Shown piece by piece: positions 48,560 through 59,059 of a stretch of 64,000 bases of DNA (the stretch's first letter is position 1; every line of letters starts with the position of its first letter). This DNA is from Cavia porcellus. Lineage: Eukaryota > Chordata > Mammalia > Rodentia > Caviidae. The stretch covers positions 22,588,532 through 22,652,531 of the forward strand of contig NW_026947503.1 of assembly GCF_034190915.1 (NCBI RefSeq), written 5' to 3'. The notes below the pieces were generated by a model. That model saw only the letters and a list, made by a program, of their open reading frames with translations, did no database searches and had not been told where the DNA came from. Position numbers and translations under genes: made by a program.

Positions 48560-49609
48560 ATTGTTTGCCTTGCTTGGTAGTTTCTCTTGCTGTCCTTGAA
48601 TTTGTAGTTATTTTTATGCCTATGTAGAATATCTTTCAATATTGTTTGTAGGGTTGGTTTGTTGGTCATAATGTTCTTCAGTTGTTCTTTGCCATGGAAA
48701 TGTCTTATTTCTCCATCAGTTTATAAGGATAGTTTTGCAAGCTACATCAGTATGGGTTGGAAGTTGTTTTCTTTTAGGATTTGAATACTTCACTCCATGC
48801 TCTCGTTTACTTTATTGTTTGTGTTGAGAAGTCTGCTGTAATTCTAGTGGGCTTTCCTTTTTAGGTGACTTATTTCTTTTCTCTAACAACTTTTAAGAGT
48901 CTGTTCTTATGCCGAATTTCTGTGATGCTGATTATGTGTCTGGGTGTAGATTTATTTTGATTATAGCTAATTGAGAGTTTTATATGCTTTACTTATCTGT
49001 ATGGCAGTTTCCTTTTTCATGCTCAAAAATTTTCTAGTATTACTTCTGTAAATACTTTTTGTATCACTCATGTTGACTCCATTTTCATTCAAATGTATTA
49101 AACATATCATTTTCTTTACATCAACTTGCAACTATTGAATTATTATTTACTGGTTCCTTGCTATTTTTAAAAACTCTTTCCTTTGCTGATTGCCAGCTGC
49201 AATCTTGTTTTCAAGGCATGAAAATCTATCTTCACATTTATTAAAGCATTTTGACAGCTTTTGATGGAATTTTTGATTGGCTGGATAGCTCTTTGAATCT
49301 GTTTCATGCATTCTAATTGTTTCCTATATTATTCTTTCAAAGTTTCCATAATTTTCCAGTGTTCCTCTGTTTTTTCAATTATTTCTTCTTTAGATGTGCT
49401 CAGCATTTCTTTCATTATGTTTATCTTTGTTGTGTTATCTGAGAGATTATTTCTGACCTGATTTACTTTACAGCTTCATGGAGTTGTTTTTTCACTTCTG
49501 TTGCTATCATTTTGGAAATTTCAGGTGTGTAACTTACACTTTCTTCTGTTTCCATTTTTCCTGGACTTGTCTGGTATCCTCTAGAGGTTTTGCTCCTTTG
49601 TTTTGACAT
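48560..49609 (-). pseudogene. L1 ORF1, inactivated
   Basis: A start codon at 49607-49609 (minus strand) opens 'MSKQRSKTSRGYQTSPGK' and 'EISKMIATEVKKQLHEAV', then stops. The C-terminal text 'NKPTLQTILKDILHRHKNN' is at 48600-48669. The span of ~1.05 kb fits a full-length L1 ORF1, but several frames must be joined, so it is not functional. The adjacent ORF2 start overlaps the same open stretch (48415-48669), as the short ORF1-ORF2 spacer would allow. Confidence 0.75.
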
Positions 49610-49677
49610 TTTCTTGTACTGTTCTGGTGCAGTTGTTTCCTGAGCTGGTTTTGGTTGTCTATAGAAGAGGGGTTCTT

Positions 49678-50215
49678 CCCAGTTGAGTGGGAATCATCAG
49701 GTGGGCCTTTCCCAGGCACTTTGTGGTTCCCTGAAGCTCCCTAGCTGAATGGGGTTCACTGGGTTGGCCTTTACTGGGTCCTGCGTGGCGAACTAACACT
49801 CTGTAATTGGTTGAGGTCATGGAGAATGGCTTTTCCGGACCTCACACAGTGCTCCAATACTCCTCAGCTGATTGAGGGCATCAGATAAGGCTTTAGCAGG
49901 GCTTTCAGTAGCACTGACACTCCTTAGCTGGGTAAAGGTCACTGGGCAGACTTTTACCAGGCCTGGAACAGTACTCCAAAGTTCCCTGACTGGATGGGGT
50001 ATCACTGTAGGTCCCTACCAGGTCCCACACAGCACTGACACTCGCTGACTAGTTGGGGTCACAGGGCAGGGCTTTAGCAGGTCCCATGTGACACACAAAG
50101 GCTTCTCAGATGGGTGGAGTTCACTGAATGGGCCTTTATCAGGTCCTACAAAGCACACTGACAGTTTGCAAATGTTTAGGGTCATAGGGCAGGTCCCTAC
50201 CAGGACCCGCACTAG
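49678..50215 (-). repeat. L1 5'UTR: nine tandem ~60-bp monomers
   Basis: The phrase (plus strand) 'ctcnnnagctgnntgggg-tca-cngggcnggncttta-caggtcc' recurs once per ~60 bp. Unit starts lie near 49680, 49740, 49800, 49860, 49920, 49980, 50040, 50100 and 50160. Examples are 'cctagctgaatggggttcac', 'cctcagctgattgagggcat', 'ccttagctgggtaaaggtca' and 'ccctgactggatggggtatc'. Units differ at many positions. Tandem promoter monomers in L1 5'UTRs are known in mouse (about 200 bp each). These are much shorter. The array sits directly upstream of ORF1 and is GC-richer than its surroundings, consistent with a promoter. Confidence 0.85.
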
Positions 50216-50216
50216 A

Positions 50217-50520
50217 AGTATTATTTTCAATGGATCAAAAAATTGAAACAGTCTAAATGTGCATTGACAAATGAATGGGTCAATGAAATGTGACATATAC
50301 ATACAATGAATTATTACTCCACTTCAAAAGAGAAGAAAATTCCAATACAGTCTATAACATGGATAAATCAATAAGCAAACAAATAACAACAACAACAACA
50401 ACAACAAATATATATATGTATTTGGTACCGGGGATTGAGCTCAGTGACTTTGCTGTTGCCATGCAAGTACTTATGCCACTGAGCTAAATCCCTGGACCAA
50501 GCAACAAAATATTAAAAACA
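50217..50520 (+). mobile_element. Ancient L1 ORF2 3' end
   Basis: 'gtctaaatgtgcattgacaa', 'tgaatgggtcaatgaaatg', 'gacatatacatacaatgaat' and 'ataacatggataaatcaata' are diverged ORF2 3'-end text on the plus strand. It could be the continuation of the ancient L1 seen at 39.4-42.2 kb, separated by the younger L1 insertions. A (CAA)n run (50384-50408) and an ID are inserted here. Confidence 0.65.
50423..50500 (-). repeat. ID SINE, antisense
   Basis: 'ggtaccggggattgagctca' to 'cactgagctaaatccctgg' is the antisense ID core. Confidence 0.9.
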
Positions 50521-50601
50521 AAATAATTTTAATATTTCTAATGAAATATTAACATATTCAAATTTGTTCTATTTAATATACAGCAATGAAAATAAAGTGA
50601 T

Positions 50602-50718
50602 TTTATTTATTTATTTATTTGTTTGTTTGTTTGTTTATTTATTTATTAGTACTGGATTTAAACTCGTAACATGATTTCCAGGTAGGTACTTACACCACTG
50701 AACTAAATCTCCTGCCCT
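50602..50718 (-). repeat. ID SINE, antisense, with (TTTA/TTTG)n tail
   Basis: A (TTTA)n(TTTG)n(TTTA)n run leads into 'agtactggatttaaactcgt' and 'cactgaactaaatctcctgc', a diverged antisense ID whose A-tail has become a compound microsatellite. Confidence 0.9.
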
Positions 50719-50869
50719 AAAAGAGTGATACTAAACTTGACTCTAAAAGCAACAAAATTGTTAAAGTACTCAAATAGATTACAGAGGCCATATATCAAGG
50801 TTTATGGAAAGTTAAACAAAAAGTAACTCAATTTTCCTGAAAAAAAAAATATACATATATATATATATA

Positions 50870-50968
50870 TTTATTTTTTTTTATTTTTTTTTTTATTTTT
50901 TTTTGGTGCCGGGGATCAAACTCCTGACCTCTTGCTTGTGCTTAAGCCACTGAGCTAAATCCCCAGCC
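50870..50968 (-). repeat. ID SINE, antisense
   Basis: A T-rich tail precedes 'ggtgccggggatcaaactcc', 'tgacctcttgcttgtgctta' and 'gccactgagctaaatcccca'. This is the third antisense ID within 550 bp. Confidence 0.92.
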
Positions 50969-51179
50969 AAAACTTATATATTAAATATATAAAATATATA
51001 TTATATAGCCAAACATGACAAAACTAAACCTGATACTTTCTTACTTCATATGCAAATATCAGTAAAATTTTACCTAAAAATAAAAAGATAAAGTTTTATA
51101 TCAGAGGCTATATTTATGATTTTAAAGATAAATATCATAAACTAAATCACTAATAATTTGGCACTACATTAAAAATAAG

Positions 51180-52950
51180 AATATGTTTGGCTCCTTTGTC
51201 AAAGATAAGGTGGTTGAATGTGTTTGAAGTTGTACCTGCCTCTTGTGTTCTGTTCCACTGATCTTCAGGAAGCTTGTTTTTTTGTTTTGTTTTTTTAATA
51301 TTGTGTTGACTTTATTGTAGTAGCATTACAGTAAACTGACAGATCTGGTATTGTGGTGCCCCCTGATTTGCCTTTGTTTCCCAGAATTGCTTTTGCTATT
51401 GTAAGTCTCTTCTGGTTGCAGATGAATTTTAAATATTTTCTCTAGATCTGTGAGCTGTGTTAATGGTATTTTGATTGAAATAGCATTAAAACTCTAGCTG
51501 CTTCATTTTAACTATGTTGATTCTTCCTACCCAAGAACAAGAGTTCCTGATACCCCCTTGGATCTCCTTTTTTGGGGGGGTACTATAGGTAATCTCTTTT
51601 ATAAATGGTGCTCAAAAAACTGACTTTCCAGATGACAAAGACTAAAACTAGACCCAGTAAACTAAGTTGAATGGATAAAAGATCTAAATATGAAAATATA
51701 AATATTAAATTTACTGGAAGAGAAAATAGGCAGAAAAGTGTAGTTAGATACTTCAAGAACATAACCTAGGCCACACAGGAAATACTATAAAGAATCAACA
51801 AATGAGATATCACTTTATTAAAATGCTTTTAAACAACAAAACTAATCACCAACAGAGTGAAAAGACAGTCCACAGCCTGGGATAAAAGTATAGCAAGATG
51901 TCCCTGAGACAAAGGGCTTACATCTATAGCATATAAAGAATTGAAAAAAATCAGACTCCCCTAATTCAAAGACTCAATCCAAAAATGGGCTTCTGAGATG
52001 AACACATAATTCTTAGATGAAGAAATACAAATGGCAAATAAATACCTGAAAATATGTTCAACATTATTGGTCAGTCAGGAGATGCACATGAAAGCAACAC
52101 TGATATTTCACCTCACTCCAGAAAGAATGGCTATCATCAAAAAATCAACTGATAATGAAGTTGGTAGGTTGTGTGGAAGAAGAAATTCTTCTCCACTCTT
52201 GGCAGGAGTGTAGAGTGATACAACTACTGTGGAAATTAGTGTGCAGATTCCTTGAAAAACTAGGATTAGAGGGTCCATTCAAGCAGCTATTCCTCTTCTG
52301 CATATCTTCCCAGAATTAAAAACATCATACAACAGAAATATATGTGCACCCATGCTTATAGCAGTAAATTTCTTAATAACTAAAACCTGATAACAACCAA
52401 AATGTTCATCAAATGAGAAAGCATAAACAATATGTGACATTCTTACACAATGGAATAATACTCAGCCATAAAGAAGAGTAAACTGGAAACTTTTATATGT
52501 TGATGAATGCAACTATAGATCATACTCATAAGTGAAATAAATTAGACCCATATGTGTAAATATCATATTGTCTCAGTAATGTGAGAAATTGAATGAGTAA
52601 ATAAGACTCAAAATATACAATTTTTAATTGTGAAGAAATTTCAAAAGCAAAGACAAACTGTGATGGGGAAATAGGAAAGGAAGGAAGGTAAAAAGAAAAA
52701 AAAATTATACACAAGATAGTTAAAAGGGTTGTAAAGTTATTTTCCCTTATTTCATTGAAAGGAAAGGTGTCTGCTAATATTATTGGGATAAGATATTATA
52801 CCTATATCTTGTACTCTGAATAATTACTATGAAGACAGCTATACAAAATGTATTATTTATTATAACCCTCCTACTAACCAGTTTTGAAACTCTCTTCATT
52901 GTTATTTTGATTTTTTTCTCTTGAAAATATGAATAAAAATAAAATAAAAC
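51180..52950 (+). mobile_element. Second L1 with inverted 5' segment
   Basis: 51185-51583 is L1 ORF2 in antisense ('ggctcctttgtcaaagataa', 'agatctggtattgtggtgc', 'attctagatctgtgagc'-like text). From ~51590 the strand switches to sense ('ataaatggtgctcaaaaaac', 'gagaaaataggcagaaaagt', 'ctcactccagaaagaatggc', 'tacacaatggaataatactc'), followed by a 3'UTR different from that of the 42-45 kb L1 and ending 'gaataaaaataaaataaaac'. An inverted 5' part joined to a sense 3' part indicates twin priming. It is older than the 42-kb copy because all frames are broken. Confidence 0.75.
51600..52530 (+). pseudogene. L1 ORF2 C-terminal region, inactivated
   Basis: The sense segment encodes recognisable C-terminal text. 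One 60-codon stretch (52031-52213) contains '[17 protein letters not shown]' and the degraded cysteine-rich motif 'LCGRRNSSPLLAG', where the Cys/His pattern is lost. Stops elsewhere abolish the frame. Confidence 0.75.
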
Positions 52951-52964
52951 TAAGACTGGCTTTT

Positions 52965-53054
52965 TGGGGGCTGGGGATTTAGTTCAGCAGCATAAGCACC
53001 TGCCTTGTAAGCAGGCGGTTGTGAGTTTGATACCGGCTACCAATAAAAAAAAAA
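52965..53054 (+). repeat. ID SINE, well preserved
   Basis: 'gggggctggggatttagttc', 'gcctgccttgtaagcaggcg' and 'gtgagtttgataccggctac' are followed by an A tail. The flanks 'aagactggctttt' (52952-52964) and 'aagaatggctttt' (53055-53067) are a target duplication with one mismatch. Confidence 0.95.
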
Positions 53055-53067
53055 AAGAATGGCTTTT

Positions 53068-53830
53068 CATTGAAAGATGTTATGAAGATTGTGAGAAAAA
53101 CTCATAGATTGGGAGAAGATAATTATAGTACATATTATTTAAGGAGTATTAATGTCCATATTATATAAAGATAACATACAAATAAATAAATGAAATATAA
53201 TAATACAAAAATGACCAAAATTATGGATTGATATTTTTTGAAAGAGAGCACATGATTGGTCAATAAACATTTGTTAAGACTCTGAAAACAATAATTGAAA
53301 TGAATATTTAATATAATGCATTATTTCTCACTTAGGGTAAGTAAAATTTTAAGAAAGATAACATATAATTAGATGGTACAAAAAAATCATTATACATTAC
53401 AGGGTTAATGTTAACCGAGGCAATTATTTTGGAAATTTGTGTCATGTGTTACAGTGAAGTTTAAAATGACCAAAATACTCCACTCCTGAGTGCAATTACT
53501 ATGTATATTTTCCAAGAGAAATTCATCTGATTATGCATACCATATTTTGTAATAGTAAAAAAATTAGAAATAACATGCCCATAATGAAGGCAAGAAAATA
53601 ACTTACAACACATTCAAACAATGTACTACTATGCATCAGAAACAAGAAATCAAACTTAAATAGATAAATAAATCTCATAAAAATGTTTCAAAAACGGCAG
53701 AAGACTGATTAACAAAAGGCTAATATTCTATGAAGTTCTAATGCCCCTTTTTATGTTTTATAAAACACCTCAAAATTGAATAATATACTTTAAGGAATAT
53801 GTAATTACATCTATAGGGGAATAAAAATAA
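53068..53830 (+). mobile_element. Ancient L1 3' region
   Basis: Highly diverged ORF2 3' text appears in order: 'atagattgggagaagataat', 'ggtcaataaacatttgttaa', 'caaaatactccactcctgag', 'caagagaaattcatctgatt', 'gtactactatgcatcagaaa'. No frame survives. Confidence 0.6.
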
Positions 53831-54911
53831 CATTTAATTCAGAATAAAAGAAAAGTAAGGACATTATGGCAGGCTCCTTTGAGGCGCATAAGTTATTATT
53901 AGTATTGCATTTGTTAGGATGAGCAATATTTAGATGAACATCCATTTTATTACTAGTCTTTATAATACCGATAAACTTCATCTCTCAAATAAAACAAAAA
54001 TACTAAGGCCACCTTCTATCTCTTGTATATTGTACAGTTGTTAATCATTTTCCATTCATCCTACATCTCATTTATTTCACATAACAAGCTCTACAAAAAG
54101 AGGTTTCTCCTGAGAGTGAGAGAAAATAATTTAGTATCTCTGTTCTTACCATACCATTATAGACAATGCTAATTTTAACACTATTTAAAAATAATGTACA
54201 GAATTCTTGTCCCATTTTATTTCTACCATAGTGGAATAAAAGAATTTTTTCATTTCATTTCATTTCTAGAAATTAATTGCTCACATATCCTTCCACATCA
54301 GATGGGCTGCTGATTCAATGCATGCTGTTCATAATTGAACACAGGAGGACTGGCATCTTTGGATGCATCTCTCCCTTGTGAGCACCTGCAGGTTGAGAAT
54401 AACTCAGTATCACCACAGAAAAAAATCAAAGACAAAACATTTTGAAATTCTGCCTTAGTTTCCTTTTCTAGGGCTAATTTCTCAATGCCAAATCAAAGTC
54501 ACTTGTTCAAATGATAGATTAATTGTGAACATCACATATCCTTTCTGCTACATCGTTGATCACAGAATACACATTATGGCTTTACTTGTTTGATAAGCAA
54601 GACAAAATCTGACACCAGTAATATTTATCCTGAGATGGGCTTTCTAAGGGAAACAGCAGGCTCCAAATGATGATAGAGAATGTGATAACATAGATTTATG
54701 ACAAGCTCAGTTTATCAATACAATCCAACAGTTGAGAAAGAGAAAATTATATCCATGGGATCAATTTTATGTTTTCTAATATTTATTTGAATTGACAACT
54801 CATGTGTTATTTCCTCTAGTAACTCTTAAAATTTCCAATTCAGATACTTTATTATTGTCACTATAGTTGCTCTTCTGACATTAGTGACAACTAAAATCTT
54901 TCATGATGAAT
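53831..54911. other. Unassigned AT-rich sequence
   Basis: No family or gene recognised, no long open frame. Confidence 0.4.
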
Positions 54912-54927
54912 GCTTCAACATTCTTTT

Positions 54928-55070
54928 TTTTACTTTATTTATTAATATTAAGAAGAAAAGGTAAAACAAATTTTCACAACAAAATAATGAAAAAGTAACA
55001 ATTGTTAATAAATTACACAACATTAGCAACCTAGTGCTTCACCACCAAATAACCCAACTTAATAGTAATA
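54928..55070 (-). mobile_element. 143-bp L1 3'UTR insertion with perfect target duplication
   Basis: A perfect 16-bp repeat 'gcttcaacattctttt' (54912-54927 and 55071-55086) encloses the insert. On the minus strand it begins 'gctattactattaagttggg' and continues 'ttatttggtggtgaagcac', matching the L1 3'UTR at 43935-43970. It then follows a different path to 'attaataaataaagtaaaaa', with a poly(A) signal near the end. It is a severely 5'-truncated L1, possibly of a subfamily with a shorter 3'UTR. Confidence 0.85.
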
Positions 55071-55086
55071 GCTTCAACATTCTTTT

Positions 55087-55422
55087 AAAACTTATGATTC
55101 TAATATAAATAGAAAGCACCTCTTATTAATACTAGTTTTTAGCATATCTTTCTTGCCTGGTAAAGAAATGATGTTCCTATGTATTTACATCGGCATAAAA
55201 TAGAAAATACAAAAGATGAATATTTAGTTAGGAGCTTATTTGGTGTAAACAGTGTTAAATCAATATGCATTTCACTCTACATTTAGGACCTCACAGTATC
55301 TGTCTAGTGATATTAAAGAGAAATACCTTTGAAAAACCATGCTTTCAGACATGTCCAACATTTGGGCTGGCCTGGGCCACACTGAGTCAAGAGGAATTGT
55401 CTTGGGCTGTGTAAAAAGTATA
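55087..55422. other. Unassigned sequence
   Basis: No gene or repeat recognised. Confidence 0.4.
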
Positions 55423-55797
55423 CAGTAAGTCCCAAACATATGAATATTTGAGCTTCAAAGTTTAACAAATATGAACAGACTCATATTGTGAGCATTTGTA
55501 CATGTGAACAAATCATGAACGTGGCCCACATTTCTACCAGATGCTGTCATAGTTATGCTGCACAGCGTTCACTATTGTGAACACTGTTGTGTGACAGTTT
55601 ACAGCAGTACAGTGTTTAGTCAAAGCCCAGGATGTCTGGAAGCAAGAAGCAAAGCCTCAGTGATAAGAAGCGCAAAACAGTATACTTTGTATATCTGTAT
55701 TGAAGGTGTGTAAGATTTACTTTTTTGGACGTATGAATCAATCCAATTTACAAACGTTCCCCCTGAAAAGGAACTTGTTTGCAAGTGAGAGACTTAA
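55423..55797 (+). mobile_element. Tigger-like (pogo/TcMar) DNA transposon remnant
   Basis: The left end 'cagtaagtcccaaacatatg' is preceded by TA. The right end 'ggaacttgtttgcaagtgag' followed by 'agactta' mirrors it as an imperfect inverted repeat. Near 55630 'atgtctggaagcaagaagca' resembles the start of a transposase reading frame, but only a short piece remains, so it is an internally deleted, non-autonomous copy. The family assignment is from memory of Tigger ends. Confidence 0.6.
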
Positions 55798-56012
55798 TTA
55801 GGTGCTATAACCAGGTAACTAAACTGCTTTTATTTGTAAAGATTTGTTGTAACATTTTTGTTTTTAAAAAGCATAGGTAGGACACACTTATTTTCCTTTA
55901 ATTACTAAACAATAATAGATCAACAGTGTGACTCTTTTGTCTTTTGTTCACTTATACTGATAATATCACAGAATGAAAGAAGCATATACAAATTCAATGT
56001 TAGAGAAATTCT

Positions 56013-56640
56013 TTTTTTAATTTGTAAAAAAAGTAATTTTTATTTTGGAAAATTCTTTGAAATTTTGAAAATTCTTTGAAAACTAAATGAGAAAAAAACC
56101 CCAAAAAGCAAAATGGGTTCATTCAGAACAACAGAATAGACATAGTGCATGATTTAAAACCACAATACAAGGTGATCTACAGTGGTTACCATGATGTCTC
56201 TTGTTATCTTCAAAAGAATTGCCCATATCATCAGGTACAATACAATTGAACATAAAAGTATGGAACAAAATCAATAAAAACAAACCATTGGATACATTAT
56301 AGGACTTCAAAAGAGGGTAATAGTCAAACCAGAATGAGTATCATAGTGAATCTTACTGTCTTCAGAGTAGTTGTCTATACTCTCAGACTTGGTACTATCA
56401 GACATAACAGATTTGAATAAAATCAATCAAAAAAAGGCAGTGAAAGCAATATAGGGTTTCAGACTAAGTTAATAGGAAATTAAAAATGATTGCTGTAGTA
56501 TATCCTGCTATCTGTGGAATAGCTGTATATGCCCTCAAATCTAGTACAAATAGACAAACTGGAATAGAATATGACCAAACTAAACAGAGCAATGAAAGGA
56601 ATATGGGTTTCAAATCATGATACAAGATCAACAATGTCCT
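56013..56640 (-). other. L1 3'UTR of the short antisense L1
   Basis: Antisense text such as 'gatgtctcttgttatcttca', 'atagtcaaaccagaatgag' and 'gtagttgtctatactctcag' is the reverse complement of the 3'UTR at 44220-44370. The 3' edge lies at the target duplication and has a T-rich run (56012-56018) as the A-tail. Confidence 0.85.
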
Positions 56641-57214
56641 CTGCCTTCCCTATATAGACAATTCCCCCTGTTTCACTTTCCCAGAGTACATTGTACATTT
56701 TGTATCACACTAACTCCTTTCATTTTTAGGTGAGGGAGGCAACCCACTATTTACCTAAGTGTATCTGAATCCTTTAAACTCTGAGCTTGGTCTCCAGTTG
56801 TAACAATTTACCTATAAGAGCCTCAAGGTTTTCCTTCCTTATAGCTGAGTAGTTCTCCAATGTATAAAAGTGTTATGTCTTTCCAAGCAATCTGTAGCTG
56901 ATGAGCGAGTTACCCTCACTTTTTTTCTGGTCCCTTGCAACATAGAGCATTATGTTCTCATCTTTGACTTTCAGTCCATGAACCCTCTTTCAAGTTAAAT
57001 ATATTTCTTGTATAGAACATCTTGATGGACCCTGCCTCCTGACCCATTTTGCCTGTGTCTCTTTTTATTAGTATATTGAGGACATCCATGTTAGCAATTA
57101 TGGCCAACCTTCTCTGCCTCATCTCTGTCGTGCTGTTTTTCTGCTGTTGGTTGTCTACATTTCTCCTTCATTCCACTTTGTGCTCCTTTCAGTGAGCCCC
57201 CTCTTGCTGCTCTT

Positions 57215-57868
57215 GAAACCATGGTCTTTCTCTCCCCCCCCTCTCTCTAGAATAAACTTCAGTATTTGGGGGGTGGGTTTGTAGTCACAAGTTCTCTAAG
57301 TTCCTCTTTGTCATGGAAGCATCTTGTTTCTCCATTAATTTTGAGAGACAGTTTTAACAGTACATCAATCTGGGTTGGAGGTTATTTTCGTTAAGGGCTT
57401 TCAATACTTCACTCCAAGATCTTGATTTGATGATTTGTGTTGAGAAGTCTGTCATAATTCTGATGGGTTTTCATTTATTGGTGATCTGTTTCTTTTCTCT
57501 GACAGCTTTTAATATTCTGTTCTTGTGTTGAATTTCTGGGATCTTGATTATTATCTTTCTGGGTGTAGATCTATTTTGGTTATAGCTGGCTGTTGTTCAT
57601 ATCACATATCTGAATGTCATTTCCTTTTCCTATGCTTGGGAAGTTTTATTTAATTATTTCTGTAAAAAGCCTTTGTAGTTCATTTGTGTTTACCCCTGCT
57701 TCTTCACTCACATTTTTTATTCTTAAGTTATAGATCCTCTTGTCATCTTCTAGCCTTTGTATTGTTACTTCCTGGTTCCTTATTATGTTTAAGAGATCTT
57801 TCCTTCCACAGTCACACACTGCAAACCTGTCTTCAATGTTTAATAGTCTATCTTTAGTTTCTTTCAAG
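57215..57868 (-). pseudogene. L1 ORF1, N-terminally deleted and broken
   Basis: 57646-57867 encodes the ORF1 end of coiled coil and RRM start ('KETKDRLLNIEDRFAV', 'NQEVTIQRLEDDKRIYNLR', 'GVNTNELQRLFTEIIK'). 57300-57420 carries the C-terminal domain in another frame ('INGETRCFHDKEELRELVTT'-type text, antisense 'catggaagcatcttgtttc'). The N-terminus and most of the coiled coil are missing: homology to the ORF1 at 30.8 kb starts right after an 'acag' at 31149-31152 of that copy. Frameshifts prevent translation. Confidence 0.8.
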
Positions 57869-58329
57869 CAGGAGTGGCTGACTGAAGCTGGCTGTAGTTG
57901 GGTTCCAGGCTTATCCTGCCCAACTTCAAAATGTCACCCAGCCAAGGTCCCACTCCTGTAGGAGGACTGAGATCCCCATAGTCACCACAAGCCATCCAAG
58001 TGGATGCTGTTCTCTACTCCCCTCCATAATCATGTCGTCCCACTGAGGTCCTTGGGCTTGCCAACCCCCAAATTCACCATGACTGCATCTTTGGATTCCA
58101 GTGGTGTTTTGTACACAATGGAACCAGCTCTGGTGAAAGCGTGTCTGGCTATAGCCTTCCATTCACGTTTCCACCCCCACTTGTGTTAGTTTCTTCCTGG
58201 GTGAAGAGGATCCACTTCTTCCCATCTGGTCTTCTTCAGAATGTTTTATTCCAGTCTCTGAGCTGTTTCTCTCAGAGAGGCTCTTTACTTTGCTGCTTAT
58301 TGATCCACCATCTTCCTTGGCACCCTCCC
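57869..58329 (-). promoter_or_regulatory. L1 5'UTR portion
   Basis: This 461-bp, GC-richer segment starts at the target duplication. Its first ~50 bp ('ggaagatggtggatcaataa', 'gcctctctgagag') match the start of the 30.0-kb element. It has no 60-bp monomers. The end adjoining ORF1 is a deletion joint. Confidence 0.65.
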
Positions 58330-58554
58330 AATGTTGGAGAAATTCTAAGAAACTTACAAAAATGAACAAATCTAAACTTAGTGAATTTAGCAAGATTTTA
58401 ATACTCTAGCATAATATACAAAAAACAGTTTTAATTTAAAAACCAGTTGGAACAAATGCATGGAAAAGACTAATATAATTGATAAGTAAGAGCAAAAATA
58501 TTAAAAACTTGCAAATAAGGTTAATATAATATGTGTAAGATGTATATACTTAAA

Positions 58555-58975
58555 ACTATAAGCAGGCTATATATCCATCAACGGAGGAATGGAAAAGAAA
58601 GCATGACATTTGTATACAATGTAGTACTACTCTGCCATATGGAAGAATAAACAAGTCATTTGTGAGAAAATGGATATACCTAGAGACCATAATTTTAAAT
58701 GAAATAAATTAGGAATACAGCTTAAATAGCACATGGTTTCTCTTACATGAGAAATCAAAAATATTAAATAAAGGGCAAAATAAAAGAGGGAAGGAAGTAT
58801 GGAAATACAGTTTTTGTATAAGAGACAGAGATGAGGAGGTGAAGAAAGGAAGTATGAGAGGAGAAAAGTTGAAAAAAAGAATTAAGATGCGGTATATACG
58901 TGCATGCATGTACCAACTCCCTACAAGTAATGCAATCATTATGCACTACAAACATACCAATAATAAATGAAAAAA
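58555..58975 (+). mobile_element. 5'-truncated L1 3' end
   Basis: 'atatccatcaacggaggaat', 'gtactactctgccatatgg' and 'atggatatacctagagacc' are ORF2 3' text. A purine-rich 3'UTR and 'gaattaagatgcggtatata', 'gtaccaactccctacaagta' follow, then 'aataaatgaaaaaaaagg'. It is the same subfamily as 11287-11600. Confidence 0.8.
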
Positions 58976-59059
58976 AAGGAAGAGAAATTAAAGAAAAATA
59001 AACTATCAAATATTGCTGAAATAAATAAAAGACCAGGATAAATTTATATATATTTACAA

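Larger units (their letters stand above)
45060..50216 (-). mobile_element. L1 with full 5'UTR, antisense
   Basis: Reading leftward there is a 5'UTR of tandem 60-bp monomers (49678-50215), ORF1 (48560-49609), and ORF2 from about 48515 down to ~45280. An internal deletion joins ORF2 near its C-terminal third to the 3' end ('tctagttgcaacttttttc' next to 'tttgccatttgtatctc'). A 3' region reaches at least ~45110, possibly further left. The right edge 'gacccgcactag' meets an ancient L1 3' end. This is the most complete L1 of the window, but its frames are broken. No target duplication was identified. Confidence 0.85.
56013..58329 (-). mobile_element. Short L1 with several internal deletions and intact ends
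   Basis: A 17-bp target duplication with one mismatch ('aatgttagagaaattct' at 55996-56012, 'aatgttggagaaattct' at 58330-58346) fixes the borders, length 2,317 bp. On the minus strand it contains a 5'UTR beginning 'gggtgccaaggaagatggtg', a join at 57868/57869 into the middle of ORF1, the ORF1-ORF2 spacer, ~230 bp of the ORF2 endonuclease region, a join into the last ~100 bp of ORF2, and the 3'UTR. The 5' start and 3'UTR resemble the ORF2-less L1 at 30.0-33.3 kb, while the deletions differ. Because the ends and duplications are intact, the deletions either preceded insertion or occurred later within the locus. Confidence 0.82.
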
